A stretch of DNA of 64,000 nt, from NCBI GenBank assembly GCA_963665705.1, contig OY762448.1, forward strand, positions 1,736,001-1,800,000, in the 5' to 3' direction. The first letter of the stretch is position 1. Each line of letters opens with the position of its first letter. Shown here piece after piece: positions 1 through 7,911 of this stretch. The notes beneath the pieces are model-generated. The model saw only the letters and a program-made list of their open reading frames with translations. It had not been told where the DNA came from and made no database searches. The position numbers were made by a program, and so were the translations under genes. The DNA is from Saccharicrinis sp963665705. GTDB lineage: Bacteria; Bacteroidota; Bacteroidia; Bacteroidales; Marinilabiliaceae.

Positions 1-1869
1 TCTATACTTAACCTTCCGAAAGGAAGCGAACACTTTCTGACAGATATTCATGGAGAGTACGAAACGTTTAGTCATGTTTTGCGCAATGCTTCAGGTATGG
101 TTCGAAAAAAGATTGATTCTGTTTACCAGTATACCTTGAGTGAGAAAGATAGAAATCAATTAGCAACTCTTATTTATTATCCGGAAGAAAAACTGGAACT
201 CATAGTTAAAGATGAGAAAGATTTAGAAAATTGGTATTCTATCACCATTCGAAGATTAATTGAGGTGGCAAGAGTTGCTGCCGACAAATTTACGCGTTCA
301 AAAATTCGTAAAGCAATGCCTTCTGATTTTGCTTATGTTATGGATGAACTTTTGGATGAACATAAAGCCAAAAAGGAATTATATTTTGATAGTATTATTA
401 AGTCAATTATAAAAGTTGAAAGGGCTAATTATTTTATCATAGCTATTAGTAAATTTATAAAACGGCTTTTAATTGATCGATTACATATTATTGGAGATAT
501 TTTTGATCGGGGACCTTATGCTGATAAGGTGATGGATTTGATTCAGGATCACCATTCTGTAGATATTCAATGGGGAAACCATGATATTGTTTGGATGGCT
601 GCAGCAACAGGTATAAAGGCTAGTATTGCTGCAGTTATACGAATAAGTGCCCGTTATAATAATTTATCTACTCTGGAAGATGCTTATGGAATTAACTTGC
701 TTCCTTTAGCAACATTTGCATTGAAAGCTTATGCAAAAGATCCATGTCATGAGTTTGTTCCTGTTAATACTCCTGAAGAAAATTTAGGATCAACGCAGAT
801 TAAGTTGATCAGTAAAATGCATAAGGCTATATCCATTCTGGAGATGAAGCTAAAAGGAGAAATTATTCAACGAAATCCGGAATTAGGAATGGATGATCGT
901 ATGCTGTTGGATAAAATAAATTATGAGGAAGGAACTGTTCTTATCAATGGAAAGTCATATGAATTAAAAGATAAATTATTTCAAACGATTGATCCTAAGC
1001 ATCCTTATAAGTTGACAAAAGAGGAAGAGCAATTAATTGAAAAATTACGTTTTTCATTTTTGAATTGTGATAAACTTCAGCGCCATGTTAAAACCTTATT
1101 TACAAAAGGAGGTACTTATTTAACCTATAATTCAAATTTATTATATCATGGCTGTATTCCTCTCGACGAGGAGGGGCAATTTAAACAGGTTACCCTTCAT
1201 GGTGAAAAATATAGCGGTAAAGCCTTATGTGATCAATATGATCTGATCTGTCGACGTGCTTATTTAAACCGGGAAAACCGCGAGAGGGAGATTAAAGATC
1301 AGGATTATATGTGGTCTTTGTGGAGTGGTGCTGATTCTCCGCTTTTTGGTAAAAAGAAAATGGCCACTTTTGAGCGTTATTTTATTGCGGATAAAGAAGT
1401 CCATAAGGAGGAAGGGAATTTGTATTATAAGTTGCGAGACGATAAAGAAACTTGTTGTCGAATCTTAGAAGAATTCGGCTTAGATCCTGAGAGCTCTCAT
1501 ATTGTTAATGGTCATGTACCGGTAAAAGTAACCAAAGGAGAAAGTCCTGTTAAGGCAGAAGGTAAGTTATTTGTAATTGATGGCGGCATGTCCAGGCCAT
1601 ATCAAAAAGTAACAGGTATTGCAGGATATACATTAATTTACGATTCTTATAACTTGATTTTAGCAGAGCATGCTCCATTTGAATCGAGGCGAAAAGCCAT
1701 TGAAGATGAGGATGATATTGTATCTATTCGTAATATGATTGAACATGCAAATGTCAGAATTAGAGTTGGAGATACGGATATTGGTGTAAGCTTAAAACAA
1801 CAAATTGATAATCTGAATAGATTGCTAGATGCTTATCGTAAAGGTGTTGTTAAGGTGAAACAGGTTTAA
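1..1869 (+). CDS. fbp: Fructose-1,6-bisphosphatase class III (5' end missing)
   Basis: Hydrolyses fructose-1,6-bisphosphate to fructose-6-phosphate in gluconeogenesis. The reading frame is open from base 1 and its first residues (FLTDIHGEYETFSHVLRN) already contain the metal-binding DIHGE motif of the calcineurin-like phosphoesterase fold, so the start lies upstream of the window and a TTG at 79 is not the start. Further family marks are GDIFDRGP and WGNHD (metal ligands) and a long C-terminal part with NGHVPVK and DGG. About 622 residues are visible, near the 640-670 usual for this Firmicutes/Bacteroidota class. A hairpin follows at 1931. The family call is very secure; only the N-terminus is missing. 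Confidence 0.95.
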   Translation, partial: SILNLPKGSEHFLTDIHGEYETFSHVLRNASGMVRKKIDSVYQYTLSEKDRNQLATLIYYPEEKLELIVKDEKDLENWYSITIRRLIEVARVAADKFTRSKIRKAMPSDFAYVMDELLDEHKAKKELYFDSIIKSIIKVERANYFIIAISKFIKRLLIDRLHIIGDIFDRGPYADKVMDLIQDHHSVDIQWGNHDIVWMAAATGIKASIAAVIRISARYNNLSTLEDAYGINLLPLATFALKAYAKDPCHEFVPVNTPEENLGSTQIKLISKMHKAISILEMKLKGEIIQRNPELGMDDRMLLDKINYEEGTVLINGKSYELKDKLFQTIDPKHPYKLTKEEEQLIEKLRFSFLNCDKLQRHVKTLFTKGGTYLTYNSNLLYHGCIPLDEEGQFKQVTLHGEKYSGKALCDQYDLICRRAYLNRENREREIKDQDYMWSLWSGADSPLFGKKKMATFERYFIADKEVHKEEGNLYYKLRDDKETCCRILEEFGLDPESSHIVNGHVPVKVTKGESPVKAEGKLFVIDGGMSRPYQKVTGIAGYTLIYDSYNLILAEHAPFESRRKAIEDEDDIVSIRNMIEHANVRIRVGDTDIGVSLKQQIDNLNRLLDAYRKGVVKVKQV

Positions 1870-1930
1870 TTTTAGTGTAATTCAAAAAGTGGACTTACAT
1901 CAAAGTCATTGGAATAAATAGAACTAATAT

Positions 1931-1966
1931 GCAGTAGGGTTAAAAAATAGCTTGAAGCCCTACTGC
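1931..1966 (+). terminator. Hairpin downstream of fbp
   Basis: Inverted repeat gcagtaggg / ccctactgc with an 18-nt loop, 60 bases after the fbp stop. There is no clear U-run after it, so termination is plausible rather than certain. The rest of 1870-2069 shows no gene. Confidence 0.4.
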
Positions 1967-2069
1967 GCGATATAAAAGAGTATTTCTTTAAACCTAATTA
2001 TTATCAGCAAACTTTCTTACATTTAATTCATTTTACATCTCGCATTTTTTTGCCTTTTAGCAAAGTACA

Positions 2070-2102
2070 TTTGTTTCAATACTAACTATTTCTCTATCTT
2101 TG
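2070..2102 (+). promoter_or_regulatory. Bacteroidota-type promoter of the DUF554 gene
   Basis: A TTTG box at 2070-2073 lies 21 bases before tatctttg at 2095-2102, which matches the TAnnTTTG -7 element of the primary sigma factor of this phylum. The start codon at 2133 is about 30 bases further on. Confidence 0.55.
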
Positions 2103-2132
2103 GTGGTGAATTAGAAAATATTGTAATTAATA

Positions 2133-2819
2133 ATGATTACCGGTACAATAGTAAACGTTTCAACCATAATTCTGGGGAGTATAATTGGTATATTATTTCG
2201 ATCAAAATTGCCGGAACGGTTCATTAAAATTGTTTTTCAGGGAATTGGTCTTTTTACTTTAGTACTTGGTGTGTCAATGGCATTGAAAAGTAGTCATTTG
2301 TTAGTCATGGTTTTTAGTCTGATTATTGGAGGGATAATTGGAGAACTAATTCGTCTTGAAACACGAATTGAAAATCTTGCTAATCAATTGAAAAGCAAAT
2401 TTAAATTTGGGAATGATCGTTTTTCAGAAGGTATGGTTACCGCTTTTTTACTGTATTGTATGGGATCGATGACTATTCTGGGAGCTATAGAGGAAGGGTT
2501 GGGTAATGGTTTTGATTTATTACTTACAAAATCAATCATGGATGGATTTGCGAGTATCGCTTTGGCTTCAGCTTTTGGTGCAGGTGTTGCTTTTTCTGTG
2601 GTGCCTTTACTTATTTATCAGGGGGGATTAACTATTTTAAGCGCATTTTTAGGCGATTATTTCTCTGAAGTAATAACTACTGATTTAACTGCGGTAGGCG
2701 GTATGTTATTAGTTGGATTGGGAATTAATATATTAGAAATTAAAAAAATAAAAGTGTTGAATTTACTTCCTGCAATATTGGCAGCTATTGCATTGTCATG
2801 GTTGTATATGCAGTTTTAA
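2133..2819 (+). CDS. DUF554 family integral membrane protein
   Basis: A 228-residue protein made almost entirely of hydrophobic segments, matching the DUF554 (YdfK/YqgA-like) family. Visible family features are the N-terminal GTIVNVSTIILGSIIG segment, a conserved TAFLLYCMGSMTILGAIEEG stretch near residue 105-125, and glycine-rich helices to the C-terminus. Function is unknown; a transport role has been proposed for relatives. It is the first gene after a recognisable promoter and ends 9 bases before the kinase-RapZ gene, so the two are probably co-transcribed. It ends with the usual short cytosolic tail. Family assignment is confident, function is not. Confidence 0.85.
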   Translation: MITGTIVNVSTIILGSIIGILFRSKLPERFIKIVFQGIGLFTLVLGVSMALKSSHLLVMVFSLIIGGIIGELIRLETRIENLANQLKSKFKFGNDRFSEGMVTAFLLYCMGSMTILGAIEEGLGNGFDLLLTKSIMDGFASIALASAFGAGVAFSVVPLLIYQGGLTILSAFLGDYFSEVITTDLTAVGGMLLVGLGINILEIKKIKVLNLLPAILAAIALSWLYMQF

Positions 2820-2828
2820 TAAAAATCT

Positions 2829-4253
2829 ATGAAGTTAGAAAAACAACAATTATTGATGGGGATGTTTACCCAATGGTCAGGAGAAAAAGTAGAGTCTATG
2901 TCTTTACTTCCACCATCGGGATCGTATAGAGAATATGTAAGAATTTGTGGTGGTGGAAAATGTGCTTTAGGTGTTTCAAATGCTGATGTAAAAGAGAATA
3001 TGGCCTTTTTAGGCTTTTCTGATCATTTTAATAATCAAGGTTTAAATGTTCCAAAAGTATATTCACAAGATTTATATGAAGGAATTTACCTGGTTGAAGA
3101 TTTGGGGAATACAACGTTGTTTGATTTTCTTCAAGAAAACAGAACTGGCGAGGTGATGTCTCCTTCCTTAATCGATTTATATAAAAAGACTTTAAAAGAA
3201 TTAATAAAGTTTCAGTTAAAGGGAAGCGAAGGTTTTGATTTTAATTTGTGCTATCCTCGTAAAGCTTTTGATCGTCAGTCCATGCTTTGGGATTTGCATT
3301 ATTTTAAATACTATTTTTTAAAATTAGCTCAGGTTCCTTTTGATGAACAAGCCCTGGAGGATGATTTTGATCAATTAATAACATTCCTGTTAGAGGCGGA
3401 GCATCATTATTTTTTATACCGGGATTTTCAATCACGAAATGTAATGGTGAAACAAGGTGAGCCTTGGTTTATTGATTATCAGGGTGGACGTGAAGGTGCT
3501 TTGCAATATGATCTGGCCTCATTACTTTACGATGGAAAGGCAGATATTCCTCCCAAAGTACGTGAAGAACTTTACTTGTTTTATGTTGAGGAACTGAAAA
3601 AGAACAAATATATTGATGAAATCCTTTTTAAACAGCATTTTACGGGATATGTTTATATACGAATAATGCAGGCAATGGGAGCTTATGGTTTTAGAGGCTT
3701 TTATGAAAAGAAGGAGCATTTTTTAAAGAGTATTCCTTATGCATTAAAAAATATCTCATATTTGCTTAAAAATAGTCCTTTACCAATTGAAATTCATGAG
3801 TTAACAAAAGTTTTGGGTTCGTTGGTTAATAATGAAAGACTAAAGAAGATAAATGCATTAACAGTAACAGTTAATAGTTTTTCATATAAGCGTGGAATTC
3901 CTTATGATATGAGTGGGAATGGAGGTGGTTTTGTATTTGATTGCAGAGCCATACATAATCCGGGTAGATATGTTGAATACAAGTATATTACAGGAAAAGA
4001 TGAGCCAGTAATAGAATTCCTATCAAAAGAACCTGAAATGACACAGTTTTTAGATTCTGTTTTTGCTTTAGTTTCTCAATCGGTAGAGAAATATATAGAG
4101 CGAAATTTTAAACATTTAATGGTCAATTTTGGTTGTACTGGTGGACAACACCGATCTGTTTACAGTGCAGAACGATTAGCTGAATATCTAAGTTCAAAAT
4201 ACCCTGTTTCTGTAAAGATTCGACATGTTGAGCAAGAAATAAAGAAAGGCTAA
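2829..4253 (+). CDS. APH-type sugar kinase fused to RapZ C-terminal domain
   Basis: A 474-residue two-domain protein. Residues about 1-320 are an aminoglycoside-phosphotransferase/choline-kinase fold: the catalytic loop YRDFQSRN has its Asp at residue 199 and the metal-binding IDYQGG follows, then YDLASLLYD as in AmgK-type N-acetylmuramate/N-acetylglucosamine anomeric kinases. Residues about 345-470 match the C-terminal domain of RapZ, with FDCRAIHNPGR and the signature GCTGGQHRSVY at 435-445. In enterobacterial RapZ this domain binds glucosamine-6-phosphate; the usual N-terminal P-loop domain is replaced here by the kinase. A MurU-like nucleotidyltransferase lies 152 bases downstream, so the pair may make a UDP-activated amino sugar from free cell-wall sugar. 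The substrate is inference. Confidence 0.85.
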   Translation: MKLEKQQLLMGMFTQWSGEKVESMSLLPPSGSYREYVRICGGGKCALGVSNADVKENMAFLGFSDHFNNQGLNVPKVYSQDLYEGIYLVEDLGNTTLFDFLQENRTGEVMSPSLIDLYKKTLKELIKFQLKGSEGFDFNLCYPRKAFDRQSMLWDLHYFKYYFLKLAQVPFDEQALEDDFDQLITFLLEAEHHYFLYRDFQSRNVMVKQGEPWFIDYQGGREGALQYDLASLLYDGKADIPPKVREELYLFYVEELKKNKYIDEILFKQHFTGYVYIRIMQAMGAYGFRGFYEKKEHFLKSIPYALKNISYLLKNSPLPIEIHELTKVLGSLVNNERLKKINALTVTVNSFSYKRGIPYDMSGNGGGFVFDCRAIHNPGRYVEYKYITGKDEPVIEFLSKEPEMTQFLDSVFALVSQSVEKYIERNFKHLMVNFGCTGGQHRSVYSAERLAEYLSSKYPVSVKIRHVEQEIKKG

Positions 4254-4257
4254 GGTC

Positions 4258-4398
4258 ATGAGTAGTAAGATGTGTAAGAAGGATAAGAAAAAAGATCAGG
4301 ATCCTCAAAAACAAGTAGAAAAGAAGTATAGGTGTAAAAAGTGCAAGAGTACTTCTAATAAAGAAAAAAAATTGTGCAAACCCGAAAAAAACGATTAG
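4258..4398 (+). CDS. Small Lys/Cys-rich protein with CxxC motif (46 aa)
   Basis: ATG at 4258 opens 4 bases after the stop of the kinase-RapZ gene and the frame closes at 4398, 7 bases before the next start, so it fills the gap between two functionally linked genes exactly. The 46-residue product is very basic, has four cysteines including a YRCKKCK zinc-ribbon-like knuckle and a later LCK, and has no signal peptide or membrane segment. Fit into the operon supports a real gene; a metal- or nucleic-acid-binding role is only suggested by the residues. I do not recognise a family. Confidence 0.55.
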   Translation: MSSKMCKKDKKKDQDPQKQVEKKYRCKKCKSTSNKEKKLCKPEKND

Positions 4399-4405
4399 AT
4401 TTTAA

Positions 4406-5134
4406 ATGAATGCATTAATATTTGCAGCAGGTTTAGGAACAAGATTAGCTCATTTAACCAAAGAAATTCCCAAGGCTTTGGTTGAGGTTAATGGAAAACC
4501 AATGTTGTTACATGCCATTGAAAAATTGATTTCTATTGGGGTTAATCGTATTGTTATAAATATGCATCATCATGCTGACAAGATTGAAGCTTTTGTTGAG
4601 ACTCTTGATCTAAAAGGTGTTGAAATTCTTTTGTCTGATGAGCGTGGTGAACTATTGGAAACAGGGGGTGGATTAATTAAAGCAGGATCTCTTTTTGATT
4701 TATCAAAACCTATTGTTTTATATAATTCAGATGTACTTACTGGAGCTGATTTAAATAAAATGGTAAAATTTCATTTTCAAAAAGGTGGGATTGCCACATT
4801 AATGGTTAAAAGTAGAAATACATCGCGTTATTTTCTATTTGATGAAGATTTACGCTTGTCAGGATGGGAAAATATCAGTTTAGGTGAACAAATTATTACA
4901 AGAAATAAGAAAGATTTGGATTCTTTGGCATTTTCTGGAATACATATTGTAAATCCAGAGATACTTCAATTTTTAGGTGAGAAACGTAAATTTTCTATTA
5001 CAAATGGATATTTGGAATTATCTGGGCAACATGAAATTTACGGATGGAAGGATTGGAGTGAGTATTGGTTTGATATTGGAACACCAGAAAAGTTAGAGAC
5101 TGTAAATAAATATTTTAAAGAGATTAGTATTTAA
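4406..5134 (+). CDS. MurU-like sugar-1-phosphate nucleotidyltransferase
   Basis: A 242-residue nucleotidyltransferase (GT-A fold). The N-terminal nucleotide-binding motif FAAGLGTRLAHLTKEIPKAL, the acceptor loop VEVNGKPML, and LYNSDVLTG (metal-binding Asp) are the marks of NTP_transferase enzymes that join a sugar-1-phosphate to UTP or a related nucleotide. Length and the ETGGGL and WFDIGTPEKL motifs agree with the MurU/HddC group. Its place beside an AmgK-like kinase suggests N-acetylmuramate-1-phosphate uridylyltransferase, feeding UDP-MurNAc back to peptidoglycan synthesis, but heptose or mannose-1-phosphate enzymes look similar. Enzyme class is confident; substrate is inferred. Confidence 0.85.
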   Translation: MNALIFAAGLGTRLAHLTKEIPKALVEVNGKPMLLHAIEKLISIGVNRIVINMHHHADKIEAFVETLDLKGVEILLSDERGELLETGGGLIKAGSLFDLSKPIVLYNSDVLTGADLNKMVKFHFQKGGIATLMVKSRNTSRYFLFDEDLRLSGWENISLGEQIITRNKKDLDSLAFSGIHIVNPEILQFLGEKRKFSITNGYLELSGQHEIYGWKDWSEYWFDIGTPEKLETVNKYFKEISI

Positions 5135-5172
5135 TATATTAAAATAAAATTTTATAAAGGGAAAAGGGAATT

Positions 5173-6540
5173 ATGACAAGTACTGAAAGTTTAAGTCAAA
5201 AAAGCTTCTATCAAAGGTTTTTTAAAGGAATAACGAGTGGTAGCTTTTTGTTGATGTTTGCGACTTTGGTTGCCGTAATTTGGGCTAATGTTCACCATCA
5301 TTCGTATGAAGAGGTGTGGCATGATTTATTTTCGTTAGAAGTGCATGCATTAAGTTTAAAAATGAGTTGGCATCATTGGATTAATGATGGATTGATGGCC
5401 ATTTTCTTTTTTGTAGTAGGACTTGAAATCAAAAGGGAGTTTTTAGCAGGAGAATTGAGTTCCATAAAACAGGCTTCATTACCAATATTTGCAGCTATAG
5501 GAGGGATGATTGTTCCGATTATTCTATTTTTTATTTTTGGATTAGAAGGCGAAGCCGGAAATGGTTGGGGAATTCCAATGGCAACAGATATCGCATTTTC
5601 CTTAGGGATTCTTGCCATGTTAGGAAAACGAGTTCCATTGAGCTTAAAGGTCTTTCTTACAGCTTTAGCAATAGTTGATGATCTTGGTGCTGTTTTAGTT
5701 ATTGCATTATTTTACGGTGGAGAGCTTCAATGGACTTATTTATTTATAGCCTTTGCTTTACTTGCTATATTGATAGTGGCTAATTACTTAAATATTCAAA
5801 ATTTAAGGTTGTATACCTTCCTGGGATTTGTTATCTGGTTTTTATTTTTAGAGTCAGGAGTCGATGGTCCTGGATCAGGATTGCATGCTACAATTGCAGG
5901 TGTATTAATTGCATTTACTATTCCGGCACGTCCGAAAGTACGGTTTGATCAATTTTTATCCAGAATTAATACAGAGGCAAAGCATTTTGTTAATGTACCA
6001 CAGAGCAATAATGCAATGGTTTTAACTTCGGAACAACTTCATGCTGCTGATGAAATTGAAAATGCAGTAGAAAAGGTTCGTAGTCCTTTACAATATATAG
6101 AACACCAGTTTCATGGATTTATTAGTGTTTTTGTATTACCTGTTTTTGCACTGGCTAATGCCGGAGTCGTATTAGGTGGAGGACATGAAACAGATGCTAT
6201 TGGAATGGTGTCGTTTTCGATTGCATTTAGTTTAATTTTTGGTAAGGTTATAGGTATTACTTTATTTTCGTGGTTTGCAGTTAGAGTTGGTATTTCTGTT
6301 AAACCTAAAGGAACTTCCTGGCTCTCTTTTGGAGGTTTAGGGCTGTTAGGTGGAATTGGTTTTACAATGTCTATTTTTATAGCAAGTCTGGCTTATCCTG
6401 ATTCTCCCGGTATTTTAAATCAGGCTAAAATAGGTATTTTATTAGGATCAATTGTAGCTGGAGTATTAGGTTACTTTACATTAAAATATTCTCTTAAAAG
6501 AGATGAGGAAACGGTAAAAAGGGGTGAAAAGGTTAAGTGA
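5173..6540 (+). CDS. nhaA: Na+/H+ antiporter NhaA
   Basis: A 455-residue inner-membrane antiporter that expels Na+ in exchange for protons. The family core is plain: FFFVGLEIKREFLAGEL, the MATDIAFSLGIL helix, and LTALAIVDDLGAVLVIALFY, which carries the two adjacent aspartates of the ion-binding site. The central hydrophilic stretch around residues 255-310 is longer than in the E. coli protein and accounts for the extra length, as is common in Bacteroidota. A gggaaaaggg stretch lies just upstream of the ATG. It is the last gene of this plus-strand group and is followed directly by a bidirectional terminator. Presence fits a saline habitat. Confidence 0.95.
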   Translation: MTSTESLSQKSFYQRFFKGITSGSFLLMFATLVAVIWANVHHHSYEEVWHDLFSLEVHALSLKMSWHHWINDGLMAIFFFVVGLEIKREFLAGELSSIKQASLPIFAAIGGMIVPIILFFIFGLEGEAGNGWGIPMATDIAFSLGILAMLGKRVPLSLKVFLTALAIVDDLGAVLVIALFYGGELQWTYLFIAFALLAILIVANYLNIQNLRLYTFLGFVIWFLFLESGVDGPGSGLHATIAGVLIAFTIPARPKVRFDQFLSRINTEAKHFVNVPQSNNAMVLTSEQLHAADEIENAVEKVRSPLQYIEHQFHGFISVFVLPVFALANAGVVLGGGHETDAIGMVSFSIAFSLIFGKVIGITLFSWFAVRVGISVKPKGTSWLSFGGLGLLGGIGFTMSIFIASLAYPDSPGILNQAKIGILLGSIVAGVLGYFTLKYSLKRDEETVKRGEKVK

Positions 6541-6565
6541 TTAATTTATTATTAAGGATATAAAA

Positions 6566-6588
6566 AAAGGAGCTTTTTAAGCTCCTTT
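6566..6588. terminator. Bidirectional terminator between nhaA and HTH gene
   Basis: Perfect 8-bp stem aaaggagc / gctccttt with a 7-nt loop, A-run before and T-run after, between convergent genes; it can serve both. Confidence 0.8.
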
Positions 6589-6599
6589 TGTATTTTGTA

Positions 6600-6881
6600 T
6601 TAACTAGAATATTCATGAACATGTTTTTTGCCTTCCAATAAATCTTTCGCATATTCTAAAATGGTAGTGTCATCTAACTCAACAATCCCACCATCAGGAC
6701 CTGGTTCTATATGTATTCCTACACATTTACCTCTGTCGTAGTTTTTACCACCAAAATAGTTCCGAACAGTTTCTACATTTAAATCTAAATCTTCAGCGAT
6801 AGTTCTCATACTACCATTAGGAAGGCTGTCTTTAAGTTTCCTAAGTTGATTGAAAGTGATCGTTGTAGTGCTCATAAGCAT
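6600..6881 (-). CDS. Small HTH-type DNA-binding protein
   Basis: A 93-residue protein (91 if translation begins at the second in-frame ATG, 6875). The N-terminal half, FNQLRKLKDSLPNGSMRTIAEDLDLNVETVRNYFGGKNY, reads as a helix-turn-helix: a short helix, the turn around LDLN, and a recognition helix VETVRNYF. This organisation is common in small Bacteroidota regulators that resemble phage repressors. The C-terminal part is acidic and may dimerise. A 28-bp perfect AT palindrome lies 36-64 bases upstream and could be its own operator. The regulated genes are unknown. Confidence 0.65.
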   Translation of the reverse strand: MLMSTTTITFNQLRKLKDSLPNGSMRTIAEDLDLNVETVRNYFGGKNYDRGKCVGIHIEPGPDGGIVELDDTTILEYAKDLLEGKKHVHEYSS

Positions 6882-6916
6882 TTAGTTTTTAAAATTTGAA
6901 GTATTCTAAAGTTAAA

Positions 6917-6944
6917 AAATATATTTTAATATTAAAATATATTT
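6917..6944. promoter_or_regulatory. 28-bp perfect AT palindrome upstream of HTH gene
   Basis: Arms aaatatattttaat and its exact reverse complement meet without a loop. It lies in the likely promoter of the minus-strand HTH gene; an operator is possible, but so is a simple AT-rich promoter element. Confidence 0.4.
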
Positions 6945-7008
6945 AACCTTAAAGTAACCAGATAGTTACTGAAAAATCATACTAAATGCTCTGCTAACCT
7001 TTATTTTA

Positions 7009-7704
7009 TCAAGGAAGCATAACTTTGGCTGCTAATAATATTAAAGAGAAACTAATTAAACCAGTAAATACAATCTGTAATACAGATGAAAAAATAAACT
7101 GTTCTGCTATACCTCTGTTTAATCCCTTTTTATTGAAGTATGTTAATCTTACAAAACGAGGAATTACAATTGTATATAGCTTGTAAACGCCATAACCAAG
7201 AAGAGCACCCAAAATCATTCCACCTACAACATCACCAGGGTAATGCACTCCTAAATAAACTCTTGAATAAGCTATTACAATGGCCCAAATAAAAATAAAT
7301 ATTGAGTATGCTTTGTTTCTAAATATCAACGAAGTTAATACGGCTAATCCCATGGTATTTGTTGCGTGAGATGAAACAAATCCATATTTACCTCCACGGT
7401 ATCCATGTACTATTTTAACAAAATCTTTAAGTAAAGGGTCGTGAGTAGGACGAAAACGTTCAAACCCATGCTTAAATACTTCTGTTGAAATCTGGTCACA
7501 TAATATTACCAATATAATAATTGAAAGAATAGTAATCCAGCTTTGTCCTTTTTGACTTTTGATAATTGCATATAAAATCACTGCATAAAAAGGAATCCAA
7601 ATTAAAGTACTTGAAATTAACCAAAAAGAATTGTCCCAAAAATCTGTGTGAAAATAATTTATAAGTTGTAAAAGTTGACTGTCAAATTCTATTAGTTTAT
7701 TCAT
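7009..7704 (-). CDS. PAP2-family membrane phosphatase
   Basis: A 231-residue membrane protein of the phosphatidic-acid phosphatase type 2 superfamily, which removes phosphate from lipids such as phosphatidate, phosphatidylglycerol phosphate or undecaprenyl pyrophosphate. The three catalytic motifs are present in order: KHGFERFRP (KxxxxxxRP), SSHATNT (the PSGH motif, with Ser in place of Pro), and SRVYLGVHYPGD (SRxxxxxHxxxD). Five to six transmembrane segments surround them. It is divergent from a diacylglycerol-kinase-like gene, with 207 bases between, so the two may act on the same lipid pool. Substrate cannot be told from sequence. Confidence 0.9.
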   Translation of the reverse strand: MNKLIEFDSQLLQLINYFHTDFWDNSFWLISSTLIWIPFYAVILYAIIKSQKGQSWITILSIIILVILCDQISTEVFKHGFERFRPTHDPLLKDFVKIVHGYRGGKYGFVSSHATNTMGLAVLTSLIFRNKAYSIFIFIWAIVIAYSRVYLGVHYPGDVVGGMILGALLGYGVYKLYTIVIPRFVRLTYFNKKGLNRGIAEQFIFSSVLQIVFTGLISFSLILLAAKVMLP

Positions 7705-7911
7705 AGGAACAATATTTTCTTTTTTCTAAGGATATATTATCTGTCGAGATACGTTAAAAATGCAAATATGTTTTAATTATTTAGTATAAAAATGAAACTT
7801 TTTTAAAACTTTATTAAAACCTGATATTAATTGTCTATACTTTTGTAGTTTTGAATTTAATTCAATTCAATCAAATCTATTAGCCATAAAGTCAAAAAAT
7901 GAAATCCTTTT

